Under the pieces are notes generated by a model. The model made no database searches and had not been told where the DNA came from. It saw nothing but the letters and a program-made list of their open reading frames with translations. This document shows, piece by piece, positions 17,879 through 25,884 of a DNA stretch of 26,345 nucleotides (positions within the stretch are counted from its first letter, which is position 1; each line of letters begins with the position of its first letter). The position numbers and the translations under genes are program-made. The stretch is from NCBI GenBank assembly GCA_030146615.1, contig JASLBL010000045.1, positions 1 through 26,345 on the forward strand, in the 5' to 3' direction. The DNA is from Actinomycetes bacterium. GTDB lineage: Bacteria > Actinomycetota > CALGFH01.

Positions 17879-18945
17879 CAGCCGGGGGAGGGCCGGCGTC
17901 CCCGCCAGGCCGCCTCGAGCACGGCCCGGAGCTCGCTGACCCCGGCCCGCCGCGGCGTCTGGACGACCCGGGCCACCGCCTGGGCGGCCGCCCGGTCCAG
18001 CTCGGTCTCGGCCAGGCCGAGCTCGGCCAGACTGGCCGGCGTGCCCAGCCGCCGGCCCAGGTCCCAGAGCCCGCCGGCCACGTCGTCGGCCTCGAGGGCG
18101 CCGGCCAGCCGGGCCAGCTGGGGGCGGGCGGCCGGGGCGACGAAGCGCACGGCGTGGGGGAGCATGACGGCGTGCAGCTCGGCGTGGGGCAGGCGGTAGG
18201 CGCCGCCGAGCAGGTGGCAGAGCTGGTGGTGGAGGCCGACCCCGGCGGCGGCCATGGCCGCCCCGGCCAGCCAGGCCCCGAGCAGGGCGTCGGACCGGGC
18301 GGCCAGGTCGTCCGGGTCGGCCACCGCCCCCGGCAGGCCGCTGGCGAGCACCCTGGCCCCCTCCTCGGCCAGCAGCGAGGTCACCGGGTTGGCCCCGGGC
18401 GCGTACAGGGCCTCGACGCAGTGGGCGAGGGCGTTCATGCCGCTCGGCCCGGTCACCTCGGGCGGCAGGCCGGTGGTGAGGGCCGGGTCGTAGACCACCG
18501 TCCGCGGCAGGACCCGCAGGTCGCGGCCGGTGCGCTTGCCCTCGGGACCGGTCAGGCCGTAGATCGGGGTCACCTCGGAGCCGGCGTAGGTGGTGGGCAC
18601 GGCCACGATCGGGGACGGGTGCTCGAGGGCGACCGCCTTGGCCATCCCGGTAGCCGACCCGCCGCCCATGGCGACCAGGCAGTCGGCCCCGGCGTCGGCG
18701 GCGGCGGCCGCCGCCCGGGCGGCCACCTCGACCGGGACATGCTGCTGGACGTCGGTGAAGCTGGCCGCCCAGCGGCCGCCGAGCCGCTCCACCAGGCCGT
18801 CGACGGCCCGCTTGCCGGCGATCGCCAGCACCCGCCGAGCCCCCAGCCGGTCCAGCTCCTCGCCCAGGTGCTCGACCGCGCCGACGCCGAACACCACCCG
18901 GCCGGGCAGGGCGTCATAGGCGAAGGAGGGCAAGGGGTTGAGCAT
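17878..18945 (-). CDS. hapF: Maleylacetate reductase
   Basis: NAD(P)H-dependent reduction of maleylacetate to 3-oxoadipate, the last step before the 3-oxoadipate route to succinyl-CoA and acetyl-CoA. The 355-residue product belongs to the iron-containing alcohol dehydrogenase superfamily. It has the maleylacetate-reductase pattern: RVVFGVGAVEHLGEEL near the start, nucleotide-binding GGGSATGMAKAVAL (94-107), PTTYAGSEVTPIYG (117-130), and a histidine-rich region HHQLCHLLGG and LPHAELHAVMLPH where the metal or catalytic residues lie. Both ends overlap neighbours by ATGA. The position after the dioxygenase and semialdehyde dehydrogenase genes matches the hydroquinone pathway order. Confidence 0.92.
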   Translation of the reverse strand: MLNPLPSFAYDALPGRVVFGVGAVEHLGEELDRLGARRVLAIAGKRAVDGLVERLGGRWAASFTDVQQHVPVEVAARAAAAAADAGADCLVAMGGGSATGMAKAVALEHPSPIVAVPTTYAGSEVTPIYGLTGPEGKRTGRDLRVLPRTVVYDPALTTGLPPEVTGPSGMNALAHCVEALYAPGANPVTSLLAEEGARVLASGLPGAVADPDDLAARSDALLGAWLAGAAMAAAGVGLHHQLCHLLGGAYRLPHAELHAVMLPHAVRFVAPAARPQLARLAGALEADDVAGGLWDLGRRLGTPASLAELGLAETELDRAAAQAVARVVQTPRRAGVSELRAVLEAAWRGRRPSPG

Positions 18946-20429
18946 CAGCGCGGGTACCAGACGGGCAGGTCCGCGTCGACGTTGACCCAGACCGACTTGG
19001 GATCGGTGTAGCCGTGCATCGCCTCGAAGCCCATCTCGCGGCCGTAGCCGGAGTCGCCGACGCCGCCGAAGGGCGAGCCCGGACTGACCCGCTTGTAGCT
19101 GTTGACCCAGACCATGCCGGAGCGGATCGCCCGGGCCACCCGGTGGGCCCTCGACAGGTCGCGGGTCCAGAGCCCGCCCCCGAGGCCGTAGTCCACCGAG
19201 TTGGCCAGCTCCAGGGCCTCGTCCTCACCGGAGAAGGTGGTCACGGTCACGAACGGGCCGAACACCTCCTCGCGGTTGACCCGGGCCCGCGGGTCGGCCC
19301 TGACCACCGTCGGCTCCACGTAGCAGCCCCTGGCCAGGGCCGGGTCGTCGGGGGCGCGGCCGCCGCACAGGACCTCCCCGCCCTCGTCGCGGGCCACCTT
19401 GACATAGGCCAGCACCCGGTCCCGGTGCTCGGGGGAGGTGAGCGGCCCCATCTCGGTGGCCTCGTCCAGCGGGTCGCCCAGCCGGATGCTCCGGGCCAGC
19501 TCCAGGAACCGCGCCTGGAAGGCCCCCGCGATCGGCTCCTCCAGGAGCAGGCGGGACCCGGCGATGCAGGCCTGGCCCTGGTTGTGGAAGATGGCGAAGG
19601 CCGACCCGTTGACGGCCGCGTCCAGGTCGGCGTCGGCGAACACGATGTTGGCCCCCTTGCCCCCCAGCTCCAGCTGGAGGCGTTTGAGGTTCCCGGCCGA
19701 GGCCTCGACGATCCGCCGGCCGACCTCGGTCGAGCCGGTGAAGGAGACCTTCTGGACGCCCGGGTGGGCGGCCAGGGCGGCCCCGGCGAGGTGGCCGTAG
19801 CCAGGCAGGACGTTGACCACGCCGGGCGGGAAGCCGACCTCGGCCGTCAGCTCGGCCACCCGCAGCGAGGTCAGCGGGGTCAGCTCGGCCGGCTTCAGTA
19901 CCACCGTGTTGCCGGCGGCCAGGGCCGGCCCCATCTTCCAGCTGCAGAACATCAGCGGGAAGTTCCAGGGCACGATCTGGCCGACCACCCCCACGGGCTC
20001 GCGGACCAGGTAGTTGAGGAAGCCCCGCTCGACCGGGATCACGCTGCCTTCGAGCTTGTCGGCCATGCCGCCGAAGTAGCGGAAGGTGGCGGCCGTCCGG
20101 GGCACGTCGAGGCGGGTCGAGTCCCGGATCGGGTGGCCGGTGTCGGCCGACTCCAGCCGGGCCAGCTCGCCGGCCCGCTCCTCGATGGCGTCGGCCAGCC
20201 GGAGCAGCAGCCGGCCTCGCTCGGCGGCCGGGGTGGCGCTCCAGGCGCCGAAGGCCGACCGGGCGGCCGCCACCGCCTGGTCGACGTCGACCCCTCGGGC
20301 CTCGGCGACGTCGGCCAGGTGGCTGCCGTCGTGCGGGCTGGTGACCGGGATGGTCGCCCCGTCGGCGGCGTCGACGAACTCGCCCCCGATGAACAGCCGG
20401 GTCGGCCCGCCCACGATCGCGCCCGCCAT
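18945..20429 (-). CDS. hapE: 4-Hydroxymuconic semialdehyde dehydrogenase (aldehyde dehydrogenase family)
   Basis: A full-length 494-residue aldehyde dehydrogenase. PWNFP (154-158) provides the oxyanion asparagine N156, K179 (VLKPAE) binds NAD(P), FTGSTEVG (230-237) is the cofactor loop, E254 (LELGGKG) the general base and C288 (NQGQACIAG) the nucleophile. Family members act on many aldehydes. The 4-hydroxymuconic semialdehyde assignment, giving maleylacetate, rests on its place between hapD and the maleylacetate reductase gene. Start ATG at 20429 lies 9 nt after the hapD stop without a clear Shine-Dalgarno, suggesting coupling. Its stop overlaps the next start. Confidence 0.85.
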   Translation of the reverse strand: MAGAIVGGPTRLFIGGEFVDAADGATIPVTSPHDGSHLADVAEARGVDVDQAVAAARSAFGAWSATPAAERGRLLLRLADAIEERAGELARLESADTGHPIRDSTRLDVPRTAATFRYFGGMADKLEGSVIPVERGFLNYLVREPVGVVGQIVPWNFPLMFCSWKMGPALAAGNTVVLKPAELTPLTSLRVAELTAEVGFPPGVVNVLPGYGHLAGAALAAHPGVQKVSFTGSTEVGRRIVEASAGNLKRLQLELGGKGANIVFADADLDAAVNGSAFAIFHNQGQACIAGSRLLLEEPIAGAFQARFLELARSIRLGDPLDEATEMGPLTSPEHRDRVLAYVKVARDEGGEVLCGGRAPDDPALARGCYVEPTVVRADPRARVNREEVFGPFVTVTTFSGEDEALELANSVDYGLGGGLWTRDLSRAHRVARAIRSGMVWVNSYKRVSPGSPFGGVGDSGYGREMGFEAMHGYTDPKSVWVNVDADLPVWYPR

Positions 20430-20438
20430 GCGCCGGCG

Positions 20439-21434
20439 CTACAGCTCGACCGGGTACGTCGGCAGCTTGCCGGAGGAGATCAGCTCGGGCAGGTCGCCGG
20501 CGGCGTTCTCCCAGACCAGGAGCATCGACCGCTTGGGGGCGTAGCCCTGGTGGCGGATGTCGGCCGGCATGGCGGCGACGTCGCCCGGCTTCATCACCAC
20601 CTTGGAGCGGATCTGGCCGGAGTCGCGGTCCTCGACGTCCCAGTAGATCTCGTCCGACAGCTGGAGGAACCACTCCACCCGGTCGTTGCCGTGGATGATC
20701 GGCAGGATGTACTCCTCGGTGGTCGGGCAGAACAGGCTGTCCTTGCAGACCGAGACCACCGAGGGGTTCCAGGTCACGTCGGAGCGCGACAGGTAGGCGA
20801 ACAGGTTGAAGGAGGCCAGCTCGTCCTCGAAGCCCTCCTCGGCTCGGATCTCCGGCTCGTCCTGGGGGACGTCGGTGAAGTGGCGGTTGATCGGGAAGCC
20901 GTTGTCGTCGCTGCGGATCTGCTCGTCGCCCTTGACCCCGACCATGCGGGCGGCCGCGACCCGGTGGCGGGTGATGGCCTTTCGGTTGTCGCCGTTCTTT
21001 GGGCCGAAGGCCGAGCCGGTCTCGTCCGGGCTGGCGAACGGGTCGAAGCCCTCGTTGGTCCAGTCGTCCAGCATGGCCTTGAACGTCTCGCGGATGAGCG
21101 GGGTCGGCATGTTCTCGAGGTGGTCGAGCTCGGCCTTGCGGTAGCCGTCGTTGTAGCGCCCGGCGAACAGGTCGACGGTGCCGTAGTGGTTGACGGTGCC
21201 GATGACCCCGTCGAAGTTGACGATGCCGTAGAAGAAGTCCCAGGCCACGTCCCGCTGGAGCGCCTTGAGGAAGGCATCGGCGCTCATCACGTGGCTGCCC
21301 GTCGGCCAGTCGATGTAGACGAAGTAGTCGTCGCGGCGGAACTTGAACTCGCCCAGCTGGAAGGGGCGGTAGCCGGCCTCGTTGGGATCTCCGGACTGGA
21401 TGTCGACGGTTGCCTCGGCCTCGGTCGTTGCCAC
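20439..21434 (-). CDS. hapD: Hydroquinone 1,2-dioxygenase, large (catalytic) subunit
   Basis: Ring-cleaving Fe(II) dioxygenase subunit, 331 residues (about 37 kDa), the size of HapD/HqdB/PnpD. The cupin-like C-terminal part has H248-G-N250-DRV-E254 and H295 (ADIRHQGYAP). The H-x-N-x3-E spacing and the 41-residue gap to the last histidine equal the iron ligands reported for PnpD (His256, Asn258, Glu262, His303, quoted from memory). With HapC it cleaves hydroquinone to 4-hydroxymuconic semialdehyde. GTG start has AGGAGGT upstream. It follows the small-subunit gene by 24 nt. Described family members I recall are mainly proteobacterial, so an actinobacterial copy is notable. Confidence 0.9.
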   Translation of the reverse strand: MATTEAEATVDIQSGDPNEAGYRPFQLGEFKFRRDDYFVYIDWPTGSHVMSADAFLKALQRDVAWDFFYGIVNFDGVIGTVNHYGTVDLFAGRYNDGYRKAELDHLENMPTPLIRETFKAMLDDWTNEGFDPFASPDETGSAFGPKNGDNRKAITRHRVAAARMVGVKGDEQIRSDDNGFPINRHFTDVPQDEPEIRAEEGFEDELASFNLFAYLSRSDVTWNPSVVSVCKDSLFCPTTEEYILPIIHGNDRVEWFLQLSDEIYWDVEDRDSGQIRSKVVMKPGDVAAMPADIRHQGYAPKRSMLLVWENAAGDLPELISSGKLPTYPVEL

Positions 21435-21458
21435 GGTGCTACCTCCTGCCTGCCGCCC

Positions 21459-21962
21459 CTACGGGGTGGTCTGGACGATCTCCGCCCACTTGAAGACGGT
21501 GTCGGGCCCCTCGATGGTCTGCATCAGGATCACGCCGGGCCGGTCGGCATGGAATCGGTAGGCGGCGCCCTGGGGGAGCAGGGTCATGTGGCCGCGGCGC
21601 GCTGTGACCTCGCCCATGCGCGGCCCGCCGGGCTCGCCGTCGAGGGCGACCGAGCCCTCGGAGGCGGGGTCGGGCGCCTGCTCGTCGCTCACCTTGGCCA
21701 GCTCGATCCGGACCTCGCCGTCCATGACCAGGGCGAACTCGTCGTGGGCGCAGGTCCGCCACGGCGAGGTCCCCTCGGCCCGGATCGCCTCGAGCACGTA
21801 CTGGCGGTTCTTGCCGACGGCGACCTTCTCATAGGGCCGGGAGCGCGAGGCGGTCTCGAACACGTTGGAGAACGCGTAGTGGTGGGGCTCGTCGTCGACG
21901 ACCTCGACGCGGCCCTTCTCGTAGTGGTCCAGTGAGCCGAACTTGGTCGTGAACCGGGACAA
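21459..21962 (-). CDS. hapC: Hydroquinone 1,2-dioxygenase, small subunit
   Basis: A 167-residue cupin-fold protein starting MSRFTTKFGSLDHYEKGRVE, with CAHDEFALVMDGEVRIELAK and a second strand set MTLLPQGAAYRFHADRPG. Size and pairing with the gene 24 nt downstream match the 17-18 kDa HapC/HqdA/PnpC subunit. It lacks the metal-ligand set seen in the large subunit, as expected for the structural partner. The start is a TTG at 21962 behind a purine-rich GGAGGGAGGGG; no ATG or GTG gives a better N-terminus. Two dyad sites lie 24-61 nt upstream of the start, so expression of the catabolic genes is likely controlled here. Confidence 0.86.
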   Translation of the reverse strand: MSRFTTKFGSLDHYEKGRVEVVDDEPHHYAFSNVFETASRSRPYEKVAVGKNRQYVLEAIRAEGTSPWRTCAHDEFALVMDGEVRIELAKVSDEQAPDPASEGSVALDGEPGGPRMGEVTARRGHMTLLPQGAAYRFHADRPGVILMQTIEGPDTVFKWAEIVQTTP

Positions 21963-21985
21963 GCAGACCCCTCCCTCCGTCGGAA

Positions 21986-22023
21986 CGTTGCATGCGCAAC
22001 GACACCGCGTTCACGCATAAACG
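21986..22023. promoter_or_regulatory. Two tandem 16-bp dyads upstream of hapC, candidate operators
   Basis: CGTTGCATGCGCAACG (21986-22001) and CGTTCACGCATAAACG (22008-22023) both fit CGTT-N8-AACG. The first has 6-bp arms. Read on the opposite strand the second shares an ATGCG core with the first. Their starts are 22 bp apart, two helical turns, as expected for dimers binding side by side on one DNA face. They fill the 65-nt gap between the luciferase-like gene and hapC. No regulator gene is in the window, so the binding protein is unknown. Confidence 0.55.
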
Positions 22024-22027
22024 TACA

Positions 22028-22927
22028 TCAGGGGGGCGGCCGGGGGAACCGGCTGCGGCCGCCCCAGCCCTCGGGCGGAGGTGGGGCCGGCGAGCGGGGC
22101 GCGCCCGGGGCGAGCTGGCCCACGGTGCCGACGGTCATGGCCGTGACCTGGGCGATCACGTCGTGGATGTCGGGGGCGCCGGGGAGCACGCAGCGCAGGT
22201 CGGTGACGCCGGCGTGGGCCAGGGCGATGACCCGCTCGTGGCAGTGCTCCAGGGTGCCGAACACCCCGGCCTGGGCCGGCGGCCCGAGGCCGGCGAAGGC
22301 CGCCTCGGCGTCCCAGCGGGCCGCCGCCTCGGCCACCGTCCGGCCGATCGAGACCGGCAGCCGGACCGCCACCCCGAGGCTGGCCGGGTCGCGACCGGCC
22401 AGCTCGAACGCCGCCCGCAGGGCCCTGGCCTGCTCGGCCACCCGGTCGACGTCGGCCGCGCCCACCAGCACGTCGTCGGCCACCCCGGCCAGCCACGCCA
22501 GGCGCTCGCGGCCCAGCCGCTCGGGGTCGCCGACCTCGACGGCCAGGGTCGGCCGGGCCGGGTCGTCCCCGAACCCGGCCCGGAGCCGGTCGGCCCCCTC
22601 CCGGGCGTCGCCGAGCAGGGTCAGCTCCAGCCGGCCGGCCGGCAGCCCGTCGAGGACCGGCGGCGGGCCGCCGCCGGCCACCATCGCCCCCAGCCGGGCC
22701 CTGGTGACCACCGAGGCCAGCTCCCGAAGGCCGGCCAGTGGGTCCGGGCCCGTCGACCCTGGTGGCGGCCCTGCCGGGGCGCTATCGTCCACCCAGACCG
22801 CTCCGATCCCGGCGCGGTCACACATCCGCGCCACCTCGCCCCGGCGCTCGCCCGGCCCCCGGGGGAGCACGACCCCGAGCCGGACCAGACGTCCCGGCGG
22901 GGCCAGCGTCGGCTGGAAGGCAGCCAT
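22028..22927 (-). CDS. LLM-class flavin-dependent oxidoreductase (luciferase-like, possibly F420)
   Basis: A 299-residue TIM-barrel protein of the bacterial luciferase-like superfamily: early strand LVRLGVVLP, LGAMVAGG, PTLAVEVGDPERLG and the C-terminal block FGTLEHCHERVIALAHAGVT and DLRCVLP followed by DIHDVIAQVTAM. That last block is typical of actinobacterial F420- or FMN-dependent members. It is shorter than many (about 330) and has a Pro-rich tail. As first gene of the catabolic run it could be a monooxygenase or reductase acting on the aromatic precursor, but the reaction is unknown. The ATG at 22927 has no ribosome binding site; a -10 element 7 nt before it points to a leaderless mRNA. 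Confidence 0.82.
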   Translation of the reverse strand: MAAFQPTLAPPGRLVRLGVVLPRGPGERRGEVARMCDRAGIGAVWVDDSAPAGPPPGSTGPDPLAGLRELASVVTRARLGAMVAGGGPPPVLDGLPAGRLELTLLGDAREGADRLRAGFGDDPARPTLAVEVGDPERLGRERLAWLAGVADDVLVGAADVDRVAEQARALRAAFELAGRDPASLGVAVRLPVSIGRTVAEAAARWDAEAAFAGLGPPAQAGVFGTLEHCHERVIALAHAGVTDLRCVLPGAPDIHDVIAQVTAMTVGTVGQLAPGAPRSPAPPPPEGWGGRSRFPRPPP

Positions 22928-24443
22928 GGGCCAGATTGTAAGCACGGGCAACGCCGAGCCGCCCCGCCCCGAGCGGTCCGTGGAGACCTCGCTGCTGGAG
23001 TTCTTCCACCGCCTCCGCGAGGCCGGGGTCCCCGTCTCCATGGTCGAGGTCCTGGACGCCATCGCCGCCCTGGCCCACGTCGACCTGGCCAACCGCTCCC
23101 AGTTCCGGGCCGCCCTGTTCGCCACCCTGGTCAAGCGCCCCGAGGACCAGCAGGTGTTCGCCGTCCTGTTCGACGTCTGCTTCCCCCTGACCCCCGCCGG
23201 CTCCGCCCTGGGCGCCCCCGGCGGCCCGGGCGACCCCGGCAGCCCGGGCGGGCCCGGCGACCCCACCGGGGCCGGCCTTCACCCACCCGGCTCGGTGCCA
23301 GGTCCCCCGGTGGGGGACGCTACCGCACCGGGCGATGAAGGGGTCGGGGATATCCACAGTCCCGGGGACGAGCTGCTCGCGGCGCTGCTGGACGCGCTCC
23401 GCCATGGCGACGAGGCGGCTCTGCGGGCCCTGGCCGGGCTGGCCGTGGACCGCTACGGCGGCCTCGAGGCCCAGCCCCAGGCGTCCGAGCGCTACTACCT
23501 GTACCGCATCCTGCGCCAGGTCGAGCTCTACCGGCTGCTGGCCATGGCCCTGGGCGACAGCGAGGATCCCGACGGCGCGGCCAGGCACGGCCGCGAGGAG
23601 CTGGCGAGGCGGATCGAGGACTTCCGGCGCCTGCTGGCCGAGCAGCTCCGCCACCGCATGGCGGTCTCGGTCGGCGCCGCCCAGGCGGCCGAGCTCTACC
23701 GCGAACGGCAGCTCGAGGACGTCGACTTCCTCGGCGCCAACGCCCGGCAGCTCCGCGAGCTGCGCCAGGCCGTCCGCCCCCTGGCCCGCAAGCTGGCCTC
23801 CCGGGCCGCCCAGAAGCGGCGGCTGCGGCGCCGCGGCCGCCTCGACATCCGCCGCACCGTGCGCCGCTCCCTGTCCTCGGGCGGGGTCCCGGTCGACCCG
23901 GCCTTCAAGGCCGTGCACCCCTCCAAGCCCGACCTGTACGTGCTGGCCGACGTCTCCGGCTCGGTGATCGAGTTCGCCAAGTTCACCCTGTCGCTGCTCC
24001 ACGCCATGAACCAGGAGTTCGCCAAGCTGCGCAGCTTCGCCTTTGTCGACGGGGTGGACGAGGTCACCGGCCTGCTGGAGGAGGGCGGCCACCGCATGGA
24101 CCTGCGTGGCGCCTTCGCCAGGGCCAAGCTGGTCGCCGACGACGGCCACTCCGACTACGGCACGGTCTTCCGGCGCTTCGCCGAGCGCTACGGCGGCGAC
24201 GTCGACGGCCGGAGCACCCTGATCGTCATGGGCGACGCCCGCAACAACTACCGCGACCCCGGCCTGGAGGCGTTCGGCGACCTGGCCCGGCGGTCGCGGC
24301 GCCTCTACTGGCTCAACCCCGAGCCCGAGCACGACTGGGACACGACCGACTCGATCATGTCGGTCTATGGTCCTGCCTGCGACCGCGTGTTCGAGGTCCG
24401 CACGCTCCGTCAGCTGACGGCCTGCGTGGACGAGATCACCTAG
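22926..24443 (+). CDS. CoxE-like VWA-domain protein, probable MoxR partner
   Basis: A 505-residue cytoplasmic protein. The N-terminal helical part is LLEFFHRLREAGVPVSMVEV. A Gly/Pro/Asp-rich linker follows at about 97-147 with collagen-like GGPGDPGSPGG. Then comes a helical and basic region (KLASRAAQKRRLRRRGRLDI) and a C-terminal VWA domain. Its metal-ion site is D342-V-S344-G-S346, T413 and D437 (VMGDARNN). This is the CoxE/DUF-type VWA architecture that pairs with MoxR ATPases. Start ATG at 22926 has GGAAGG upstream and overlaps the start of the divergent luciferase-like gene by 2 nt. The window's only MoxR gene is 11 kb away at the far side of the operon. Confidence 0.88.
   Translation: MGQIVSTGNAEPPRPERSVETSLLEFFHRLREAGVPVSMVEVLDAIAALAHVDLANRSQFRAALFATLVKRPEDQQVFAVLFDVCFPLTPAGSALGAPGGPGDPGSPGGPGDPTGAGLHPPGSVPGPPVGDATAPGDEGVGDIHSPGDELLAALLDALRHGDEAALRALAGLAVDRYGGLEAQPQASERYYLYRILRQVELYRLLAMALGDSEDPDGAARHGREELARRIEDFRRLLAEQLRHRMAVSVGAAQAAELYRERQLEDVDFLGANARQLRELRQAVRPLARKLASRAAQKRRLRRRGRLDIRRTVRRSLSSGGVPVDPAFKAVHPSKPDLYVLADVSGSVIEFAKFTLSLLHAMNQEFAKLRSFAFVDGVDEVTGLLEEGGHRMDLRGAFARAKLVADDGHSDYGTVFRRFAERYGGDVDGRSTLIVMGDARNNYRDPGLEAFGDLARRSRRLYWLNPEPEHDWDTTDSIMSVYGPACDRVFEVRTLRQLTACVDEIT
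22935..22940 (-). promoter_or_regulatory. Candidate -10 element for a leaderless luciferase-like mRNA
   Basis: On the minus strand TACAAT is followed by 7 nt (ctggccc) and then the ATG at 22927. That distance puts the transcription start at or next to the A of the start codon, the arrangement of leaderless actinobacterial genes. It fits the missing ribosome binding site. No good -35 hexamer is seen. The element lies inside the first codons of the divergent VWA gene. Confidence 0.45.
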
Positions 24444-24455
24444 CCGGAGGAATCC

Positions 24456-24770
24456 ATGTACGTGCTGATCGTGTCGGCCAGGGTCAAGCCGGAGCAGCGG
24501 GGGCGGTTCCTGGAGGCGATCGAGGCCAACGCCGTCGCCTCGGTCCGCGACGAGCCCGGCTGCCTGCGCTTTGACGTCGTCCGCGACAACGACGACCCCG
24601 ACCACTACCTGTTCTACGAGGTCTACCGCGACGCCGAGGCCTTCGCGGCCCACCGGGCCAGCGACCACTTCGTCCGCTGGCGCGAGGCCGCCGACGAGGT
24701 CCTCTCCGATGCCCTGGAGGCGACCCACGCGGCCACGGTGGTCACCCGGACCGACCGCCAGGAGGACTGA
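24456..24770 (+). CDS. ABM-domain monooxygenase (antibiotic biosynthesis/YgiN-like)
   Basis: A 104-residue ferredoxin-like dimeric alpha-beta-barrel protein starting MYVLIVSARVKPEQRGRFLE, with NAVASVRDEPGCLRFDVVRD, HYLFYEVYRDAEAFAAH and HFVRWREAADEVL, the standard ABM pattern. Members include quinol monooxygenase YgiN, LsrG and cofactor-free oxygenases acting on phenolic rings, so a quinol-related role beside a hydroquinone operon is attractive but unproven. GGAGGA lies 4 nt before the ATG and 12 nt after the VWA stop, so the two are one transcript. Confidence 0.85.
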   Translation: MYVLIVSARVKPEQRGRFLEAIEANAVASVRDEPGCLRFDVVRDNDDPDHYLFYEVYRDAEAFAAHRASDHFVRWREAADEVLSDALEATHAATVVTRTDRQED

Positions 24771-24780
24771 CCGGGGGGCC

Positions 24781-25758
24781 TCAGCCGGCGACGGTGCTGG
24801 CGGTGGTGGCCGTGGCCCCGTCCGCCGGGACCTGGGTGCCGGTGGGGCGGACGGCGCCGATGAAGTCGCCCCGCAGGAACGGGGTGATCCGCACGGTGGC
24901 CCCGGTGTAGGGGGCGTCGATCATGTTCCCGGCCCCGATGTAGATGCCGACGTGGTGGATGGTGGACGGGTCGGCGGTGTTGTAGGCGTAGAAGACCAGG
25001 TCGCCCGGCTGCATGTCGGCCACGTTCCAGACCCGGGCGCCGAAGTTCCACTGGTCCCGCGACACCCGCGGGATGTTCAGCCCGCCGCTCTTGTAGGCGG
25101 CCAGGGTGAGGCCCGAGCAGTCGTAGAAGCCGTCGCCAGTCGCGCCCCACCGGTAGGGGGTGCCGAGCTGGTCGTAGGCGAACTGGACGGCCGCGGCGGT
25201 CACGTCCTCGGCCGGGGCGCCGGGGGGCAGCCCCTGGCTGGCGGCATAGGTCGAGGCGATGGCCAGGACCTTGGTTACGTACCAGTCGGCGTGGTTGTAG
25301 GCGAAGATCGCCCCGGCGACGTCCGCGCCCTTGTTGGCGCCGTTCTGGCAGAGGTAGTTGGCTGCGGTGAAGATGGCGTCGACCGGGTTGTAGACGTCGG
25401 CCCCGCCGCCGTCGGCGTCGACCGCGTAGGCGCCCCAGGTGTTGCCGGCCTTGCCGCCGATGCCGATCTGCATGGGCCCGGCGGCCCCGGCGAAGTTGGC
25501 CCCCGAGGTCACCCCGGGCGCCTGGAGCCGCCCGTGGTTGGTCTCGACCTTGCCGATGGCGGCCAGCACCGACCAGGGGAGCCCCGGGCAGCTGTCGGCG
25601 GCCGTCTGGTAGACGGGCAGGAGCTGGGGCGGGATGTCCTGCTGGGCGTCCTGGCTGGGCGCGCCGCCCCCGATCAGGGCGGTCGACAGCCCCACGGCCA
25701 TCAGGCCGAGGACCAGGAAGACAACGGCGAAGACGCCGAACAGGAGCTTGACCATCAC
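24781..25758 (-). CDS. Membrane-anchored cell-wall hydrolase: lytic transglycosylase plus NlpC/P60
   Basis: A 325-residue peptidoglycan hydrolase. One N-terminal membrane helix (about 3-29) is followed by a transglycosylase-like domain with catalytic E72 (LAAIGKVETNHG), GAAGPMQIG (91-99) and IFAYNHADWYV. A C-terminal NlpC/P60 domain has C214 (FYDCSGLTLAAYK), H269 (IHHVGIYIG) and a third polar residue probably D281 (MIDAPYTG), at the spacing seen in RipA-type enzymes. It would cut both glycan strands and peptide stems. GTG (25758) and ATG (25755) are adjacent possible starts. The gene is convergent with the ABM gene, 10 nt apart, with no hairpin between them. Confidence 0.92.
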   Translation of the reverse strand: MMVKLLFGVFAVVFLVLGLMAVGLSTALIGGGAPSQDAQQDIPPQLLPVYQTAADSCPGLPWSVLAAIGKVETNHGRLQAPGVTSGANFAGAAGPMQIGIGGKAGNTWGAYAVDADGGGADVYNPVDAIFTAANYLCQNGANKGADVAGAIFAYNHADWYVTKVLAIASTYAASQGLPPGAPAEDVTAAAVQFAYDQLGTPYRWGATGDGFYDCSGLTLAAYKSGGLNIPRVSRDQWNFGARVWNVADMQPGDLVFYAYNTADPSTIHHVGIYIGAGNMIDAPYTGATVRITPFLRGDFIGAVRPTGTQVPADGATATTASTVAG

Positions 25759-25774
25759 CTGGCCGATCGGTGGT

Positions 25775-25780
25775 ATTTTA
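25775..25780 (-). promoter_or_regulatory. Candidate -10 box of the cell-wall hydrolase gene
   Basis: TAAAAT on the minus strand, 16-19 nt before the possible starts. A loose CTGTCA lies 16 nt further upstream. It is the only AT-rich hexamer close to the gene. A short untranslated leader would result. Confidence 0.35.
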
Positions 25781-25884
25781 GGATAGTCGAGTCGGTTGAC
25801 AGGATAGGGCGGAGGTGCTGTATCGGTCCACCGGGCTGGAAAGCGACCCTGCCAGGTCCGATTCCCGCTGGTCGACTGCCTTGG

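Noticed and set aside
19014..21935. 973-codon plus-strand open frame
   Set aside because: It is antisense to hapC, hapD and hapE and has the Gly/Val/Asp/Gln-rich composition produced by reading high-GC genes backwards. The minus-strand proteins carry clear catalytic motifs.
25796..25824. Plus-strand TTGACA with TGTATC 17 nt downstream
   Set aside because: The -35 is perfect but the -10 is poor, and the only downstream frame starts about 160 nt away; not enough to call a promoter.
25811..25880. Possible tRNA-Ser(GGA)-like sequence (CTGGAAA loop, GGTCCGATTCC T-loop-like segment)
   Set aside because: The anticodon stem and acceptor stem do not pair, and the T-stem is mismatched. At best a coincidence or a very old remnant.
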